64,000 bases of DNA from positions 6,711,001-6,775,000 of the forward strand of contig NZ_CP025113.1 of the NCBI RefSeq assembly GCF_002831585.1. The letters are read 5' to 3'. A model generated the notes under the pieces. It did not search any database. It was not told where the DNA came from and worked only from the letters and a program-made list of their open reading frames with translations. This stretch comes from Bradyrhizobium sp. SK17 (GTDB taxonomy: Bacteria; Pseudomonadota; Alphaproteobacteria; Rhizobiales; Xanthobacteraceae). Positions 32,073 through 42,872 of this stretch are shown one piece after another. Within the stretch, counting starts at the first letter, position 1. Each line of letters starts with the position of its first letter. Both the position numbers and the translations under genes were made by a program.

Positions 32073-34475
32073 TCAAGCCACCGACCGCTCCGGCGTCCGG
32101 TGCAGCATCTTGGCGACGTCGGCCGCCGGCCGCGGCGGGCTGAACAGATAGCCCTGCGCCTGCGTGCAGCCCTCCTGACGCAGCAGGTCGAACTGGGTAT
32201 CGGTCTCGACGCCCTCCGCCGTGGTGACGATGCCCAGGCTCTTGCCGAGGCCGGTGACGGCGCGGACGATCGCCATCGAGTCCTCGCGCGTCGCAAGGTC
32301 CATCACGAAGGAACGGTCGATCTTGATCTTGTCGAACGGGAAGCTGCGCAGATAGCTCAGCGACGAATAGCCGGTGCCGAAATCGTCGAGCGAGATCCGG
32401 ACTCCGAAGCCACGCAGTTCGTGCAACACCGCAAGCGTCGCCTCGCTATTTTGCAGCAGCACCGATTCGGTGATCTCGAGCTCGAGCCGATCCGCCGACA
32501 GGCCGGACGCTTCCAGCGCCGTCTTCACCGAGTTCACCAGACTGGGGTTCTTGAACTGCACCGGCGAGAGGTTGACGGCGACCGCGATGTCCGCGGGCCA
32601 GCTTGCGGCCTCCATGCAGGCCTTGCGCAACACGATCTCGCCGAGCGGAACGATCAGCCCGGTTTCCTCGGCAACGGGGATGAAATTGTTGGGCGCGATC
32701 AGCCCGCGCAGCGAGTGGTTCCAGCGCACCAGCGCCTCGAAGGCGACGACCTTGTCGCCGACGACATCGCGGATCGGCTGATAGTAGACCTCGAACTCGT
32801 CGCGATCGAGCGCCAGCCGCAGGTCGCGCTCGAGCAGGCGGCGGGCCTGCGCGCGGGCATCCATCCCGGTCTCGAAGAACCGATAGGTGCCGCGGCCATC
32901 GGCCTTGGCGCGGTACAGCGCGAGATCGGCCTTTTGCAGCAGCTCGTCGGGATCCTTGCCATCCTCGGGCGCAAGCGAGATGCCGATGCTGACGCCGATC
33001 ACGAGCTGATGGCCGCCGATCTCGTAGGGCGCGGCGATCCGCTCGACCACGAGACTTGCCAGCGACGACACGACGGACGGCTCGCTGTTGCTGCAAAACT
33101 GCACGATGGCGAATTCGTCGCCGCCGAGCCGCGCCACGGTGTCGTGCTCGGTGACGCATTCGCCGAGCCGGCGCGCGACCTCGCTGAGCAGCGCATCGCC
33201 GATCGGATGTCCGAGCGTATCGTTGATCTCCTTGAAGTGATCGAGATCGAGGCAGAGCACCGCCAGCTGGTCGGAGCGCTTGGCCAACCGCACGGCCTTC
33301 TCGAGCTGCTCGCGGAACAGGGTCCGGTTCGGCAAATTGGTCAGCGCGTCATGCCGCGCCATGTGCGAAATCTGTTCCTGCGCCTGCTGCCACTCGGTGA
33401 TGTCTTCGAAGGTGGCGACCCAGCCGCCGCCCTTCATCGGCTGGTCGACGACACGAATCGCGCGGTCGTTGCGGCTGACGATCCGCGTCGCGGAGTTGCC
33501 GGCCCTCGCCTCGGTGACCAGCGCATTGCAGAACTCCTCGGGATCGCCGTCCCACTCGCCGATGGAATGCAGATCCTGCAACACGTCGATCAGCAGGCGG
33601 CCCTGCAACGGCACGCGATTGCGTCCCATCATCTCGCCGTAGCGCTCGTTGAACAGCATGATGCGGCCTTCGGCATCGAACATGCACAGTCCCTGCGACA
33701 TGTTTTCCAGCGCGGTATCCAGCACCACCTTTTGCTTGTGCAGCTCGGTCTTGGCGCGACGATCGAGGATCGAAGCGATCAGCGAGAGCCCGAGGATCGC
33801 GAAGGCACCGACCGCGGTCATGAACGAGAGCACGCGCGGCGAGACCGAGAGTCCGTCAGGAACGATGGTCGGGTCCGGCACCAGCGTCACCGCGCCCATC
33901 GCGGTGAAATGATGCGAGACGATGGCAACGGTCAGGAGGCCGGTTGCCGCGACCGTGGGGCCGAGGCGCTCGCCGCGCGTCGCAACGACCAGTGCGAGCG
34001 CGCCGAACACGCTGCCGAATGCGATCGAGGCGAACACGATGCCGGGCGACCAGACGATGCGCGCGGGCAGTTCGAGCCCCATCATGCCGGTGTAGTGCAT
34101 CGCCGCGACGCCGGCGCCGACGATCGCGCCACCGGCGGCGGCCGTCCAGCGGCGCTCGTCGAGCGATGCGACGGCCAGTCCGACCGCCAGGATCGCAACC
34201 GCGAGGACCAGCGACAGCAAGGTGATCGGAATGTTGTAGCCGGCGTCGATACCGGGATTGTAGGCCAGCATGGCGACGAAATGGGTGGCCCAGATACCGC
34301 AGCCGCCAATGGCCGCATCGAGCCCGATCCAGATCTCACGGGTGCGGCCCTGTGCCGCCCGGGCCCGGTGAAACAGACTGATCGCAACCGCGCTGGCGAG
34401 CAGGCAGATCACCCCACCAAGGACGACCAGCCGCCAGTCATGTTCCAATGTGAGACAGGTATAGACGCGATACAT
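32073..34475 (-). CDS. MHYT-PAS-GGDEF-EAL cyclic-di-GMP enzyme
   Basis: An 800-residue membrane protein. The N-terminal ~220 residues form a seven-helix MHYT sensor with three motif pairs (ATHFVAMLA, AMHYTGMMG, SHHFTAMGA), thought to bind copper/O2/NO. A PAS domain follows (about 245-350, ENMSQGLCMFDAEGRIMLFNERY). The GGDEF domain (about 365-530) keeps RLGGDEFAIV; the inhibitory RxxD site upstream is TEHD, so product inhibition is probably lost. The EAL domain (about 545-795) keeps FEALVRW, NLSPVQF, EITES, DDFGTGYSS and EGVET, so both synthesis and breakdown of c-di-GMP look possible. ATG 34475 follows a 14-bp palindrome. Relevant to the motile/sessile switch. Confidence 0.93.
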   Translation of the reverse strand: MYRVYTCLTLEHDWRLVVLGGVICLLASAVAISLFHRARAAQGRTREIWIGLDAAIGGCGIWATHFVAMLAYNPGIDAGYNIPITLLSLVLAVAILAVGLAVASLDERRWTAAAGGAIVGAGVAAMHYTGMMGLELPARIVWSPGIVFASIAFGSVFGALALVVATRGERLGPTVAATGLLTVAIVSHHFTAMGAVTLVPDPTIVPDGLSVSPRVLSFMTAVGAFAILGLSLIASILDRRAKTELHKQKVVLDTALENMSQGLCMFDAEGRIMLFNERYGEMMGRNRVPLQGRLLIDVLQDLHSIGEWDGDPEEFCNALVTEARAGNSATRIVSRNDRAIRVVDQPMKGGGWVATFEDITEWQQAQEQISHMARHDALTNLPNRTLFREQLEKAVRLAKRSDQLAVLCLDLDHFKEINDTLGHPIGDALLSEVARRLGECVTEHDTVARLGGDEFAIVQFCSNSEPSVVSSLASLVVERIAAPYEIGGHQLVIGVSIGISLAPEDGKDPDELLQKADLALYRAKADGRGTYRFFETGMDARAQARRLLERDLRLALDRDEFEVYYQPIRDVVGDKVVAFEALVRWNHSLRGLIAPNNFIPVAEETGLIVPLGEIVLRKACMEAASWPADIAVAVNLSPVQFKNPSLVNSVKTALEASGLSADRLELEITESVLLQNSEATLAVLHELRGFGVRISLDDFGTGYSSLSYLRSFPFDKIKIDRSFVMDLATREDSMAIVRAVTGLGKSLGIVTTAEGVETDTQFDLLRQEGCTQAQGYLFSPPRPAADVAKMLHRTPERSVA

Positions 34476-34486
34476 ATAGGCCCCCG

Positions 34487-34500
34487 TTATGGGCCCATAA
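34487..34500 (-). promoter_or_regulatory. Perfect palindrome before the GGDEF-EAL gene
   Basis: ttatgggcccataa, a 14-bp perfect palindrome, lies 12 bp upstream of the start codon on the gene's own strand. It may be an operator or an mRNA structure that affects translation; nothing else supports a specific regulator. Confidence 0.4.
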
Positions 34501-34604
34501 GAACCCGCGCATTCGTGTACGAACGGTAACCGCACCGCAGCACCGCTCCGCGCATGGTGAAAAAGCCTTCAACATCTGGCGAAATCGCCTGACCCGCACT
34601 GATT

Positions 34605-36023
34605 TCATTGCCGCGCCCCGGACGATCCGCCGATCCAGATCAGCGCGGCCGCCGCCAGCAGCACGCCGGCGGAGACGACCAGCGCCAGATGCAATCCTGT
34701 GATGAAGGCCGCCGACCGGCTGACCATCGAGCCGAACAGCGCGACGCCGAGCACGCTGCCGGTCTGCCGGGTCGCATTCAGCACGCCGGCCGCGATGCCG
34801 GCATGGCGTGGCTCGGCGCTGCCGAGCAGCGTCGACGTCAATGGCGGCACCAGCAGGCCGAGACCGGCGCTCATCGCCAGCAGTTGCAGGCAGATCGCGG
34901 GATAGCTCGTGCCAGGCCCGATGAACAGCAGCCCCAGGCATCCGGCGCCCGAGAGCGCGGCGCCGAGCGCGATCGCCGCCGGGGCACCGATCCGTTCCGC
35001 AACGCGCGGCGCGGCCAGATTGGCGGGCAGCACGGCGCCGAGCATCGGTACGAACGCGAGGCCGGTTGCGAACGCCGACAGCCCGTTGACCTGCTGGAAG
35101 TAGAGGCTGAGCACGAAGATCAGCCCGTAGAACGCGACGTTGACCAGCAGGCCGACCAGCGCGGTCAGGGCAAACATCCGGTGACCGAACAGCGACAACG
35201 GCAGCATCGGCTGCGCCGCGCGCGCCTCGCGCCAGACGAACAGCACGGCGAACGCGGCCGCCAGCACGAAGCCCGCGACCACGAACGGGCTGTCCCAGCC
35301 AAGCGCGCCGCCTTCGATCAGCGCGCCGGCCAGCGTGCCGAGCGCGGCGATCGCGCAGAGCTGGCCCGGCAGATCGAGCCGGTGCTGTTGATGGCGGGTG
35401 GTCTCGCCGGCGAACCGCCAGGCGAGCCACAACCCGGCCAGGCCGATCGGCAGGTTGACGAGGAAGATGGCGCGCCAGCCGACCAGCGTGATGAGGGCGC
35501 CGCCGACGAACGGGCCGGCCGTCAGCGCAAGGCTCGCGCCGGCGGCCCAGACCCCGACCGCGCGTCCGCGCGCCTTCTCGTCCGCATAGGCGTGGCGCAG
35601 CAGCGCAAGCGAGTTCGGCACCAGGATGGCCGCGGCCAGACCCTGGACGCAGCGCGCGGCGATCAGCGTCACCGCATCGGGCGCGATTGCGCAGGCGACA
35701 GAGGCCACGGTGAAGATCGCAAAGCCCGCCATGAAGACGCGCTTGGCGCCGATCCGGTCGCCGAGCGCGCCCGCGGTCAGAATGAAGGCGGCAAACGCGA
35801 TGGTGTAGGCGCTGACCACCCATTGCAGTTCGGCAACGCCGCCGCCGAGCGAGCCACCGATCGCGTTCAGCGCGGTGTTGACGATGGTGACGTCGAGCTG
35901 CACGACGCCGTAGCCGAGACTCATCGCGGCGAGCGTCAGCGTTGCCGCAAGCCCGGTCGATTGCTGGTGACGCGCCGCGCGCTGGTCCGGCATGCGCCGG
36001 TCGTTCATCGATGTCTGCTGCAT
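34605..36023 (-). CDS. MFS transporter, DHA2 (14-helix) drug-efflux family
   Basis: A 472-residue transporter from ATG 36023 (MQQTSMNDRR). Motif C-like and A-like segments are seen: QLDVTIVNTALNAIGGSLG (the DHA2 LDxTIVNVALP pattern), AGALGDRIGAKRVFMAGFAIFTVASV (motif A), and GPFVGGALITLVGWRAIFLVNLPIGL (motif C with the W-R-W/F-IFxINLP signature). Helix count fits 13-14. Such proteins export drugs or dyes with H+ antiport. An upstream inverted repeat cacttcg-N8-cgaagtg (36081-36102) may be a TetR-type operator. Confidence 0.9.
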   Translation of the reverse strand: MQQTSMNDRRMPDQRAARHQQSTGLAATLTLAAMSLGYGVVQLDVTIVNTALNAIGGSLGGGVAELQWVVSAYTIAFAAFILTAGALGDRIGAKRVFMAGFAIFTVASVACAIAPDAVTLIAARCVQGLAAAILVPNSLALLRHAYADEKARGRAVGVWAAGASLALTAGPFVGGALITLVGWRAIFLVNLPIGLAGLWLAWRFAGETTRHQQHRLDLPGQLCAIAALGTLAGALIEGGALGWDSPFVVAGFVLAAAFAVLFVWREARAAQPMLPLSLFGHRMFALTALVGLLVNVAFYGLIFVLSLYFQQVNGLSAFATGLAFVPMLGAVLPANLAAPRVAERIGAPAAIALGAALSGAGCLGLLFIGPGTSYPAICLQLLAMSAGLGLLVPPLTSTLLGSAEPRHAGIAAGVLNATRQTGSVLGVALFGSMVSRSAAFITGLHLALVVSAGVLLAAAALIWIGGSSGARQ

Positions 36024-36640
36024 GGTCTGGTTCTCGCTCCGGGCAACCAATGCGAGACATAGGCGCTCGTTTCGACCAAACACTTCGTCGTCGATCGAAG
36101 TGTGGATCCATGGTACCGGACGGGACATGCCGCCGCGGCGACGCTACGCGGCGTTTTGCCTCAAGAGACCTGCGGCCCGGCGTCGCCGGTCTTATCGCCG
36201 CCCGATCGCGGTCCAAACGCCCCGATCATGCGCATCATGCGCAGGCGCATGGCGACCTCAGGCTTTGGTAAACGCCGCGGCCAGCCAGGCGATGTCCCCA
36301 TGCTGGTGCATATCGTCCATTCCGACCGCGCCAGCCGCCCCGTGCCTACGTCGAGATGACGGCAAAATCGGCCAAAATGCCGATGAAATCGCCTGGAATG
36401 GCCGGCCATGCAGCGTACCGAGCCGACCGGATGGCATGGCTGCGACTCACATTCCGCAGAGCGAGAACATATGTAGCCAGTATGACAATGACGCTGGACG
36501 GGAGCCGAAGCTTGGCTTGTCAAGGGCTGCACAACGCATCGGTTTTGCCTTATGGGTCATCGCGTACGGTGCGCATGCCCGTTACCCGTCGCCGTCCGTG
36601 ACCGGGTCCCACGACAATTGCCGCCCCGCCGGGAGGATGA
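36024..36640. other. 617-bp intergenic region
   Basis: No gene is convincing here; the longest open frames (36161-36532 minus, 36102-36359 plus) have unlikely composition (Arg/Ser/Pro/Cys/Met-rich) and no starts with a ribosome-binding site. It holds an inverted repeat cacttcg-N8-cgaagtg (36081-36102), a run of catgcgca repeats at 36225-36250, and GGGAGGA 4 nt before the next start. It probably carries promoters for the divergent MFS and flippase-type genes. Confidence 0.5.
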
Positions 36641-37717
36641 ATGCTTCGGCTGCTGACCACGCTCGGGCGTGGTTTCAAGGAAAAGATCGGCTGGAAACGG
36701 CTCGGGATCGCCGCGAGTGTCTTGATCATCGCGCTGGCGATCACGTCACTGGTCCACACCCTGAAGGGCGTCGACACCGGTGTCATCCTCACCGCGCTGA
36801 CCGACATCGCGCCGCACCGGATCGCGCTGGCTGCGCTGTGCGTGGTCGGGGCGTTCTGCACGCTGACCTTCTATGACTTCTTCGCGCTGCGCACGATCGG
36901 CAAGAACCACGTGCCGTATCGCATCGCGGCGATGTCGAGCTTCACCAGCTACACGATCGGCCACAATATCGGCGCCACGGTCTTTACCGGCGGCGCGATC
37001 CGCTTCCGGATCTATTCCGACTACGGCCTCACCGCGATCGATGTGGCCAAGATCTGCTTCCTGTCGGGGCTGACCTTCTGGCTCGGCAATCTGTTCGTGC
37101 TCGGCATCGGCATGGCGTGGCATCCCGCGGCGGCGTCGGCCATGGACCTGCTGCCGCCGGCGATGAACCGGCTGATCGCGATCGGCTGCCTCGTCGGCAT
37201 CGGCGCCTATTTCGTCTGGCTGCTGACCGGCGAGAAGCGCCGCGAGCTCGGCCAGAACGGCTGGAAGGTGGTGCTGCCTTCGGCCCGGCTGACGCTGTTG
37301 CAGATCTTCATCGGCGTGGTCGATCTCGGCTTCTGCGCGCTCGCGATGTATCTCTTGATGCCGACCGAGCCGCATATCGACTTCGTCTCGCTCGCGGTCG
37401 TGTTCATCCTGGCGACGCTGCTCGGTTTCGCCAGCCACGCTCCGGGCTCGATCGGCGTGTTCGACGCCGCGATGCTGGTGGCGCTGCCGGAGTTCAGCAA
37501 GGAGCAATTGCTGGCGACGCTGGTCGTGTTCCGCATCCTCTATTTCCTGATCCCGTTCGGGATTTCGATCTCGATCATGGGCATGCGCGAGCTGTGGCTC
37601 AACGTCGTGCAACCATGGCAGGAACGAAAGCGATTGAGCCAAGCCTGCACGGCTTCGGCGACCGTGCGGCAACCGATCGAAAGCCGGCAGCAGCGGATCA
37701 GGCAGCTGAAACGGTAA
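36641..37717 (+). CDS. LPG_synthase_TM/UPF0104-family membrane protein
   Basis: A 358-residue protein with about eight helices. The pattern of the flippase-type domain of MprF (lysylphosphatidylglycerol synthase, membrane part) is visible: ALRTIGKNHVPYRIAAMSSFTSYTIGHNIGATVFTGGAIRFRIYSDYGL and GFASHAPGSIGVFDAAMLVALP (the conserved PGGxGxFE-like segment reads PGSIGVFD). No aminoacyl-transferase domain is attached, so it is a stand-alone membrane part, probably moving or helping to move a lipid-linked compound. ATG 36641 has GGGAGGA 4-10 nt upstream. The cytoplasmic C-terminal 50 residues are Arg/Gln-rich. Confidence 0.8.
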   Translation: MLRLLTTLGRGFKEKIGWKRLGIAASVLIIALAITSLVHTLKGVDTGVILTALTDIAPHRIALAALCVVGAFCTLTFYDFFALRTIGKNHVPYRIAAMSSFTSYTIGHNIGATVFTGGAIRFRIYSDYGLTAIDVAKICFLSGLTFWLGNLFVLGIGMAWHPAAASAMDLLPPAMNRLIAIGCLVGIGAYFVWLLTGEKRRELGQNGWKVVLPSARLTLLQIFIGVVDLGFCALAMYLLMPTEPHIDFVSLAVVFILATLLGFASHAPGSIGVFDAAMLVALPEFSKEQLLATLVVFRILYFLIPFGISISIMGMRELWLNVVQPWQERKRLSQACTASATVRQPIESRQQRIRQLKR

Positions 37718-37820
37718 CAGGCAACGCTTCGGCCCCTCGTCCCGGTCCTTCGGTCCGGGATTTTCGATCTCCGCCGCCGGTTCTCTTATTTTCGCCGTAC
37801 CGCTCACGTCAAACCGCGCC

Positions 37821-39809
37821 ATGACTGGCTCTTTGGTTCGATTTTCGCTTCGTGTGACGGTTTGCAGCGTGCTGCTCGGCAGCGCGCTGGCAGGGGCATT
37901 CGCATCGGCCGCGGAGGCGCAAGACAGCCAGTTGCAGATCTCCTGGGAGGTCCGCAACCGCTTCCGCCTGTTCCGCGAGGAGCGCGACTTCCGCCTGCAT
38001 GTCGAGAGCGGGCTCGGCCGCAGCGTGCTGGCCTCGGAGCAGGCGCTGGAGCTGCAAAGCGACGGCCGCGGCTGGGCGCGCAACACGGTCAACCGGCTCT
38101 GCATCGACCTCCAGGGCCGCGTCAACGAGCCCTGTACCCGCGACAACGTCAAGGAAAGCTATCTGACGCCGATCGATCATCCGATCACCGTGCGGCTGAC
38201 CGGTCCGGTTCCGGTCGGCGCCACCTGCGCCTGGTCGTTCGACGACGGCGACGGGCCGCAATCCTCCACCTTCGATTGCGCCGAGCCGGTCAACCTGCGC
38301 GTCCGCTACGGCCGCACCACGGTCGCGACCGTCGACGTCGCCAGTGGCTCGGACGCCAACCAGCACGTGACGACGCAGATCGCGGTGCGCGATCTGTTGA
38401 TCGCGGGGCTCGGCGACAGCATCGCATCGGGTGAAGGCAATCCGGACCGCGCCATCGCGCTGTCCGACGAGGGGTTCTGCTTCCGCTCCTATCTCGGCGG
38501 GGCGCAGTATTACCGCCCGAGCCGCGCCGGCTACAAGGGCGGCCGCGCCTGCGAGGCGCCGGACACCCTGACCAACTGGCAGCGCCAGAGCGCGCTGTGG
38601 CTCAATTCGGCGTGTCACCGGTCGCTCTACAGCTACCAGACCCGCACCGCGCTCGCGCTGGCGGTGCAGTATCCGCACATCGCGGTAACCTATCTGCCGC
38701 TGGCCTGCACCGGCGCCAGCATCGCCGACGGCCTGCTCGGCTCGCAGCAGGCCCGGGAGTGCCTGCCGACCAAGACCGCCAGCACCTGCTCGGGCACCGT
38801 CAGCGGCCAGATCGCGGAGCTGCGCATGGCGCTGGCCGCCGCCAAGCGCCGGCAGCCGGACCGCAAGCTCGACCTCGTGCTGCTGTCGATCGGCGCCAAC
38901 GACATCTACTTCTCCGGCCTCGTCGCCAACGTGATCGTCGACACCCCGACCGAACGCACGCTGTTCAACCAGGGCGGCTCGATGGCCAGCGTCGACGACG
39001 CCCGCTCGGCGCTGGCGCGCGACCTGCCGGCCGGCTTTGCCAAGCTGCGCGATGCGCTGAAGCCGCTGGTCGGCGGCGACCTCTCGCACGTGATCTACAC
39101 CGCCTACGCCAATCCGGCGCTCGCCAATGGCGGCGCGCCCTGCCCCGGCGGCCGCGCCGGCTTCGAGATCCACCCGTCGTTCAACGCCGATCCGCAGCGG
39201 CTCGCGGAGGTCTCGGGCTTCGTGCAGAACGAATTCCTGCCGCAGCTCAAGGCCATCGCGCAGTGCCAATCCGGCATCATCTGCCGCAATCCGCAAACCG
39301 ATCGCATGACCTTCGTCGATGCGCATCAGGATGCATTCGCGAGCCACGGCTTCTGCGCACGCGCCACCAGCGATCCGGAGTTCGACCGCGACTGCTTCGC
39401 CGCCAATGGCGACAGCTTCGTCTCCGACCTCGTCGCCGCCGCCAGCCAGCCGCTCAAATGCGGCCGCAGCGCCGGCGACTACCGCGCCTACTTGCCGCGT
39501 GCGCGCTGGATCCGCGACGCCAATGACAGCTATTTCACCGCGATGACCTACCCGCAGGGCCTGCCGTCCTCGATGCAGCCGACCGACATCCACGATGCGA
39601 CCTGGGGCATCCTGTCGGCGGTGTATGGCGGCGCGGTGCACCCCACCGCTGAAGGCCATGCAGCGATGGCCGATGCCGCGCTTCCCGCAGCCGCCACTGT
39701 ATTGCAGCTGAACACCGCCGTGCCCGAGGTGATTTCCGAGCCGGTCGCACCATTGCCGGCTGCTCCGTTACCGGCTGCTCCGTTGCCGACCGCGCCGGAG
39801 CAACGCTGA
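37821..39809 (+). CDS. Exported SGNH/GDSL-type hydrolase
   Basis: A 662-residue exported protein with a signal peptide (to about residue 34, AEAQ). The SGNH blocks are: GLGDSIASGEGNP (block I Ser, about residue 198), LLSIGANDIYFSG (block III GxND), and GGAVHPTAEGHAAMADA (block V, DxxH region; here HPTxxG-H). The N-terminal ~190 residues form a separate beta-rich domain. About ten Cys point to disulphides. The C-terminus is a Pro/Ala repeat APLPAAPLPAAPLPTAPE, cell-wall- or surface-spacing in style. A secreted esterase or acetylhydrolase; its partner could be a polysaccharide. Confidence 0.85.
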   Translation: MTGSLVRFSLRVTVCSVLLGSALAGAFASAAEAQDSQLQISWEVRNRFRLFREERDFRLHVESGLGRSVLASEQALELQSDGRGWARNTVNRLCIDLQGRVNEPCTRDNVKESYLTPIDHPITVRLTGPVPVGATCAWSFDDGDGPQSSTFDCAEPVNLRVRYGRTTVATVDVASGSDANQHVTTQIAVRDLLIAGLGDSIASGEGNPDRAIALSDEGFCFRSYLGGAQYYRPSRAGYKGGRACEAPDTLTNWQRQSALWLNSACHRSLYSYQTRTALALAVQYPHIAVTYLPLACTGASIADGLLGSQQARECLPTKTASTCSGTVSGQIAELRMALAAAKRRQPDRKLDLVLLSIGANDIYFSGLVANVIVDTPTERTLFNQGGSMASVDDARSALARDLPAGFAKLRDALKPLVGGDLSHVIYTAYANPALANGGAPCPGGRAGFEIHPSFNADPQRLAEVSGFVQNEFLPQLKAIAQCQSGIICRNPQTDRMTFVDAHQDAFASHGFCARATSDPEFDRDCFAANGDSFVSDLVAAASQPLKCGRSAGDYRAYLPRARWIRDANDSYFTAMTYPQGLPSSMQPTDIHDATWGILSAVYGGAVHPTAEGHAAMADAALPAAATVLQLNTAVPEVISEPVAPLPAAPLPAAPLPTAPEQR

Positions 39810-39870
39810 GGGCTCGCGCCGCAGGACTGCGGACGCGAGCGCGCGTGATCGAAAGAAGGCTTGTTATCTA

Positions 39871-39916
39871 AGCATGATCTTTTCGGAAAACCGCTTCGCA
39901 CTTTTCCGGATCATGC
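39871..39916. repeat. Palindromic repeat / terminator (aagcatgatc type)
   Basis: A 46-bp imperfect inverted repeat, gcatgatc...gatcatgc outer arms and ttttcgg...ccgga-type inner arms with ccgcttcgcac loop, just 1 bp past the stop of the next, convergent gene. This element is of a kind scattered in Bradyrhizobium between convergent genes and probably serves as terminator for both the SGNH hydrolase and the DUF2147 gene. Confidence 0.75.
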
Positions 39917-39917
39917 G

Positions 39918-40496
39918 TTAGTGCCGCTTGGTCACCGGCGCCGGCGCGGGTGTCGGCGGCCTCACCGCGGCGGCCTGCGCCGGCAGATATTTGGCGACGA
40001 TCGTCGGATCGAGCTGCGCCAGCGCCGTATCCGGCAGCCGGGTCCAGACCTCGTCCTTGCCGAACAGCGAGATGCCGAGATAGCCGCGCATGGTCAGCGT
40101 CTGGCCATCGGCGCTCAAGGTCATCTTGGCCTTGTAGATCTTGCCGTTGCGCGGATCGAGCACGTTGCCGCCTTCATAAGCGAGCCCGTTGCGCTTCATG
40201 TCGCGGATGAAGGGGATGCCGAGCCACGGCATGTCCTTGCGATCGTCGGTGCATTTCGCGCAGACCGGATTGGGCGGATCGTCGGGCGCCGAGAACATCC
40301 TGGCGATCATGCCTTCGTAGACGCCGTTGCGCTCGATCACCAGGAACCAGCCCTCGGGCTTGCCGTCCTCGGTCTTCTGCCAAAGCCCGGCCGCCGATAG
40401 CTCGGCTGCGGAAGCCGCAAGTGGAGCAGCCAGCGCGAAGGCCGTAGCGATCGCAAACATCAGCCGAAGTCTGGACAGCGTGTTCCGCATCATCAT
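39918..40496 (-). CDS. Exported DUF2147 protein
   Basis: A 192-residue protein with a signal peptide (cleavage near AASA-AEL). The DUF2147 pattern is clear: [34 protein letters not shown], two Cys (VCAKC) near position 75, then [65 protein letters not shown]. The family is widespread in proteobacterial envelopes; function is unclear. Three ATGs in a row (40496, 40493, 40490) make the exact start arbitrary. The C-terminal 30 residues are Pro/Ala-rich. Confidence 0.85.
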   Translation of the reverse strand: MMMRNTLSRLRLMFAIATAFALAAPLAASAAELSAAGLWQKTEDGKPEGWFLVIERNGVYEGMIARMFSAPDDPPNPVCAKCTDDRKDMPWLGIPFIRDMKRNGLAYEGGNVLDPRNGKIYKAKMTLSADGQTLTMRGYLGISLFGKDEVWTRLPDTALAQLDPTIVAKYLPAQAAAVRPPTPAPAPVTKRH

Positions 40497-40617
40497 CACC
40501 TGCTCAATCGACGCCCCCGCATGGCCACAGACTAAGGCCATTTCGCGGAGTGTTCCAGTACCCGCGCCAGATGGGAACTGGCTCGTGCCCCTGGCATTGG
40601 TCGCTGTCGGAGTGGAT

Positions 40618-41658
<1,041 letters not shown>

Positions 41659-41781
41659 TCAAGTTGAGATCGACCGGGCGGCTTCTCGCCTGCCCAGCCA
41701 AGCATGACCGGATCGGGACATGCATAATAGGGACCGCGGCTGGCGCGGCAACCCCTTGCCGAGCTTGCGCAACTCGGCTGT

Positions 41782-42273
41782 ATGGATCGGAAACCGATGG
41801 AGATCCCCCTCGTGAATGCCCCTGTCCGCGCCGACGATGCGCCGCGCCTGGAAGACTTCCCCTATCGGCTGTCCGACAATGTGCGGTTCGCCGATCTCGA
41901 CCCCAACGGCCACGTCAACAACGCCGTCTATGCGAGCTATTTCGAGACCGGCCGCGTCACGCTGGTGAAGGATCGCAGCATGGGGCTGATGCCGGCGGGG
42001 CTCGGCTGGATCATGGTGCGTCTCGACATCCATTTCCGCGCCGAACTGCATTGGCCGGGACAGATCGAGCTCGGGCTCGGTCTCGTCAAGTTCGGACGGA
42101 CATCGACCACCTTCGATCAGGTGGTGTTTTCGGAAGGGCGCTGCGTGGCGTCGGCGAAGGCGATCACCGTGATGATCGATGAGGCGACGCGGAGGCCAAC
42201 GCCGCTGCCGGCGGAGGTCAAGGAGAACTTCCGCCGCTGGGTCCGTCGCGGCGTGAATCCGGACGGCGAGTAA
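41782..42273 (+). CDS. Acyl-CoA thioesterase, 4HBT hot-dog family
   Basis: A 163-residue hot-dog fold thioesterase. The 4-hydroxybenzoyl-CoA-thioesterase type motif is NVRFADLDPNGHVNNAVYASYFETGRVTL, with catalytic Asp in DLDPNGHVNN, followed by IMVRLDIHFRAELHWPGQIELGLGL, the central strand pair. It is divergent from the FNR gene and convergent on the ferredoxin gene. Substrate could be an acyl-CoA from aromatic or fatty-acid metabolism. Confidence 0.88.
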   Translation: MDRKPMEIPLVNAPVRADDAPRLEDFPYRLSDNVRFADLDPNGHVNNAVYASYFETGRVTLVKDRSMGLMPAGLGWIMVRLDIHFRAELHWPGQIELGLGLVKFGRTSTTFDQVVFSEGRCVASAKAITVMIDEATRRPTPLPAEVKENFRRWVRRGVNPDGE

Positions 42274-42348
42274 AGGAGTTCGGCGCGTTGCGCGCGAAGC
42301 GGATAGCGGTTCGCGTAAAACACGCGTCGAAACGAAAAATATAGAGCC

Positions 42349-42371
42349 CCGTTCCGATTCAATCGGAACGG
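42349..42371. terminator. Palindromic terminator between thioesterase and ferredoxin
   Basis: ccgttccgatt-c-aatcggaacgg is a near-perfect palindrome; on the minus strand it is followed by tatatttttcg. It sits 6 bp from the ferredoxin stop and probably terminates it, and can act on the thioesterase as well. Confidence 0.7.
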
Positions 42372-42377
42372 AAGCGT

Positions 42378-42698
42378 TCAGGCCTGCCGTTCCGGCGTCG
42401 ACACGACCAATCCGTCGAGATCGTCGGTCACCTTGATCTGGCAGGACAGCCGCGAGTTCGGGCGCACGTCGAAGCCGAAATCCAGCATGTCCTCTTCCAT
42501 CGGCGACGGCGCACCGACCTTCTCACGCCAGGCTTCATCGACATAGACGTGGCAGGTCGCACAGGCGCAGGCGCCACCGCATTCGGCTTCGATACCGGGA
42601 ATGGCGTTGCGAATCGCGCCTTCCATCACCGTCGCGCCGTTCTCGATCTCAATGGTGCGTTTCTCGCCGCTATGGTCGATAAAGTGGATTTTGGCCAT
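42378..42698 (-). CDS. [2Fe-2S] ferredoxin, adrenodoxin type
   Basis: A 106-residue electron carrier starting [42 protein letters not shown]. The four cluster Cys follow the Cx5Cx2C...C spacing: [17 protein letters not shown] and the distal RLSCQIKV. This is the vertebrate-type (adrenodoxin-like) class, as in R. palustris PuxB and ISC ferredoxins. It lies near a thioredoxin-reductase-type FNR, so NADPH-FNR-ferredoxin transfer to a P450 or Fe-S assembly is plausible. ATG 42698 opens on the family start. Confidence 0.93.
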   Translation of the reverse strand: MAKIHFIDHSGEKRTIEIENGATVMEGAIRNAIPGIEAECGGACACATCHVYVDEAWREKVGAPSPMEEDMLDFGFDVRPNSRLSCQIKVTDDLDGLVVSTPERQA

Positions 42699-42872
42699 GA
42701 TTGCTCGTGCTGCCGGAATGCGCCGGACGATGAATGGAAAGGTCCCGGCAGTCGTATAACGGGTCGATCCGCACAGCGCCAGCGCGGAGACCGAAATCCT
42801 GCCTGCCGGTCCGGACCGCGCCAACCGGCAGCGCCAGGGCCTTGCGGGCGCCTGGCGGCGCCGGAATGGCGA

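Noticed and set aside
36161..36532. A 123-codon open frame in the MFS/flippase intergenic region
   Set aside because: Composition is unlike a real protein (many Arg, Cys, His, Pro, Met) and there is no ribosome-binding site or recognisable pattern.
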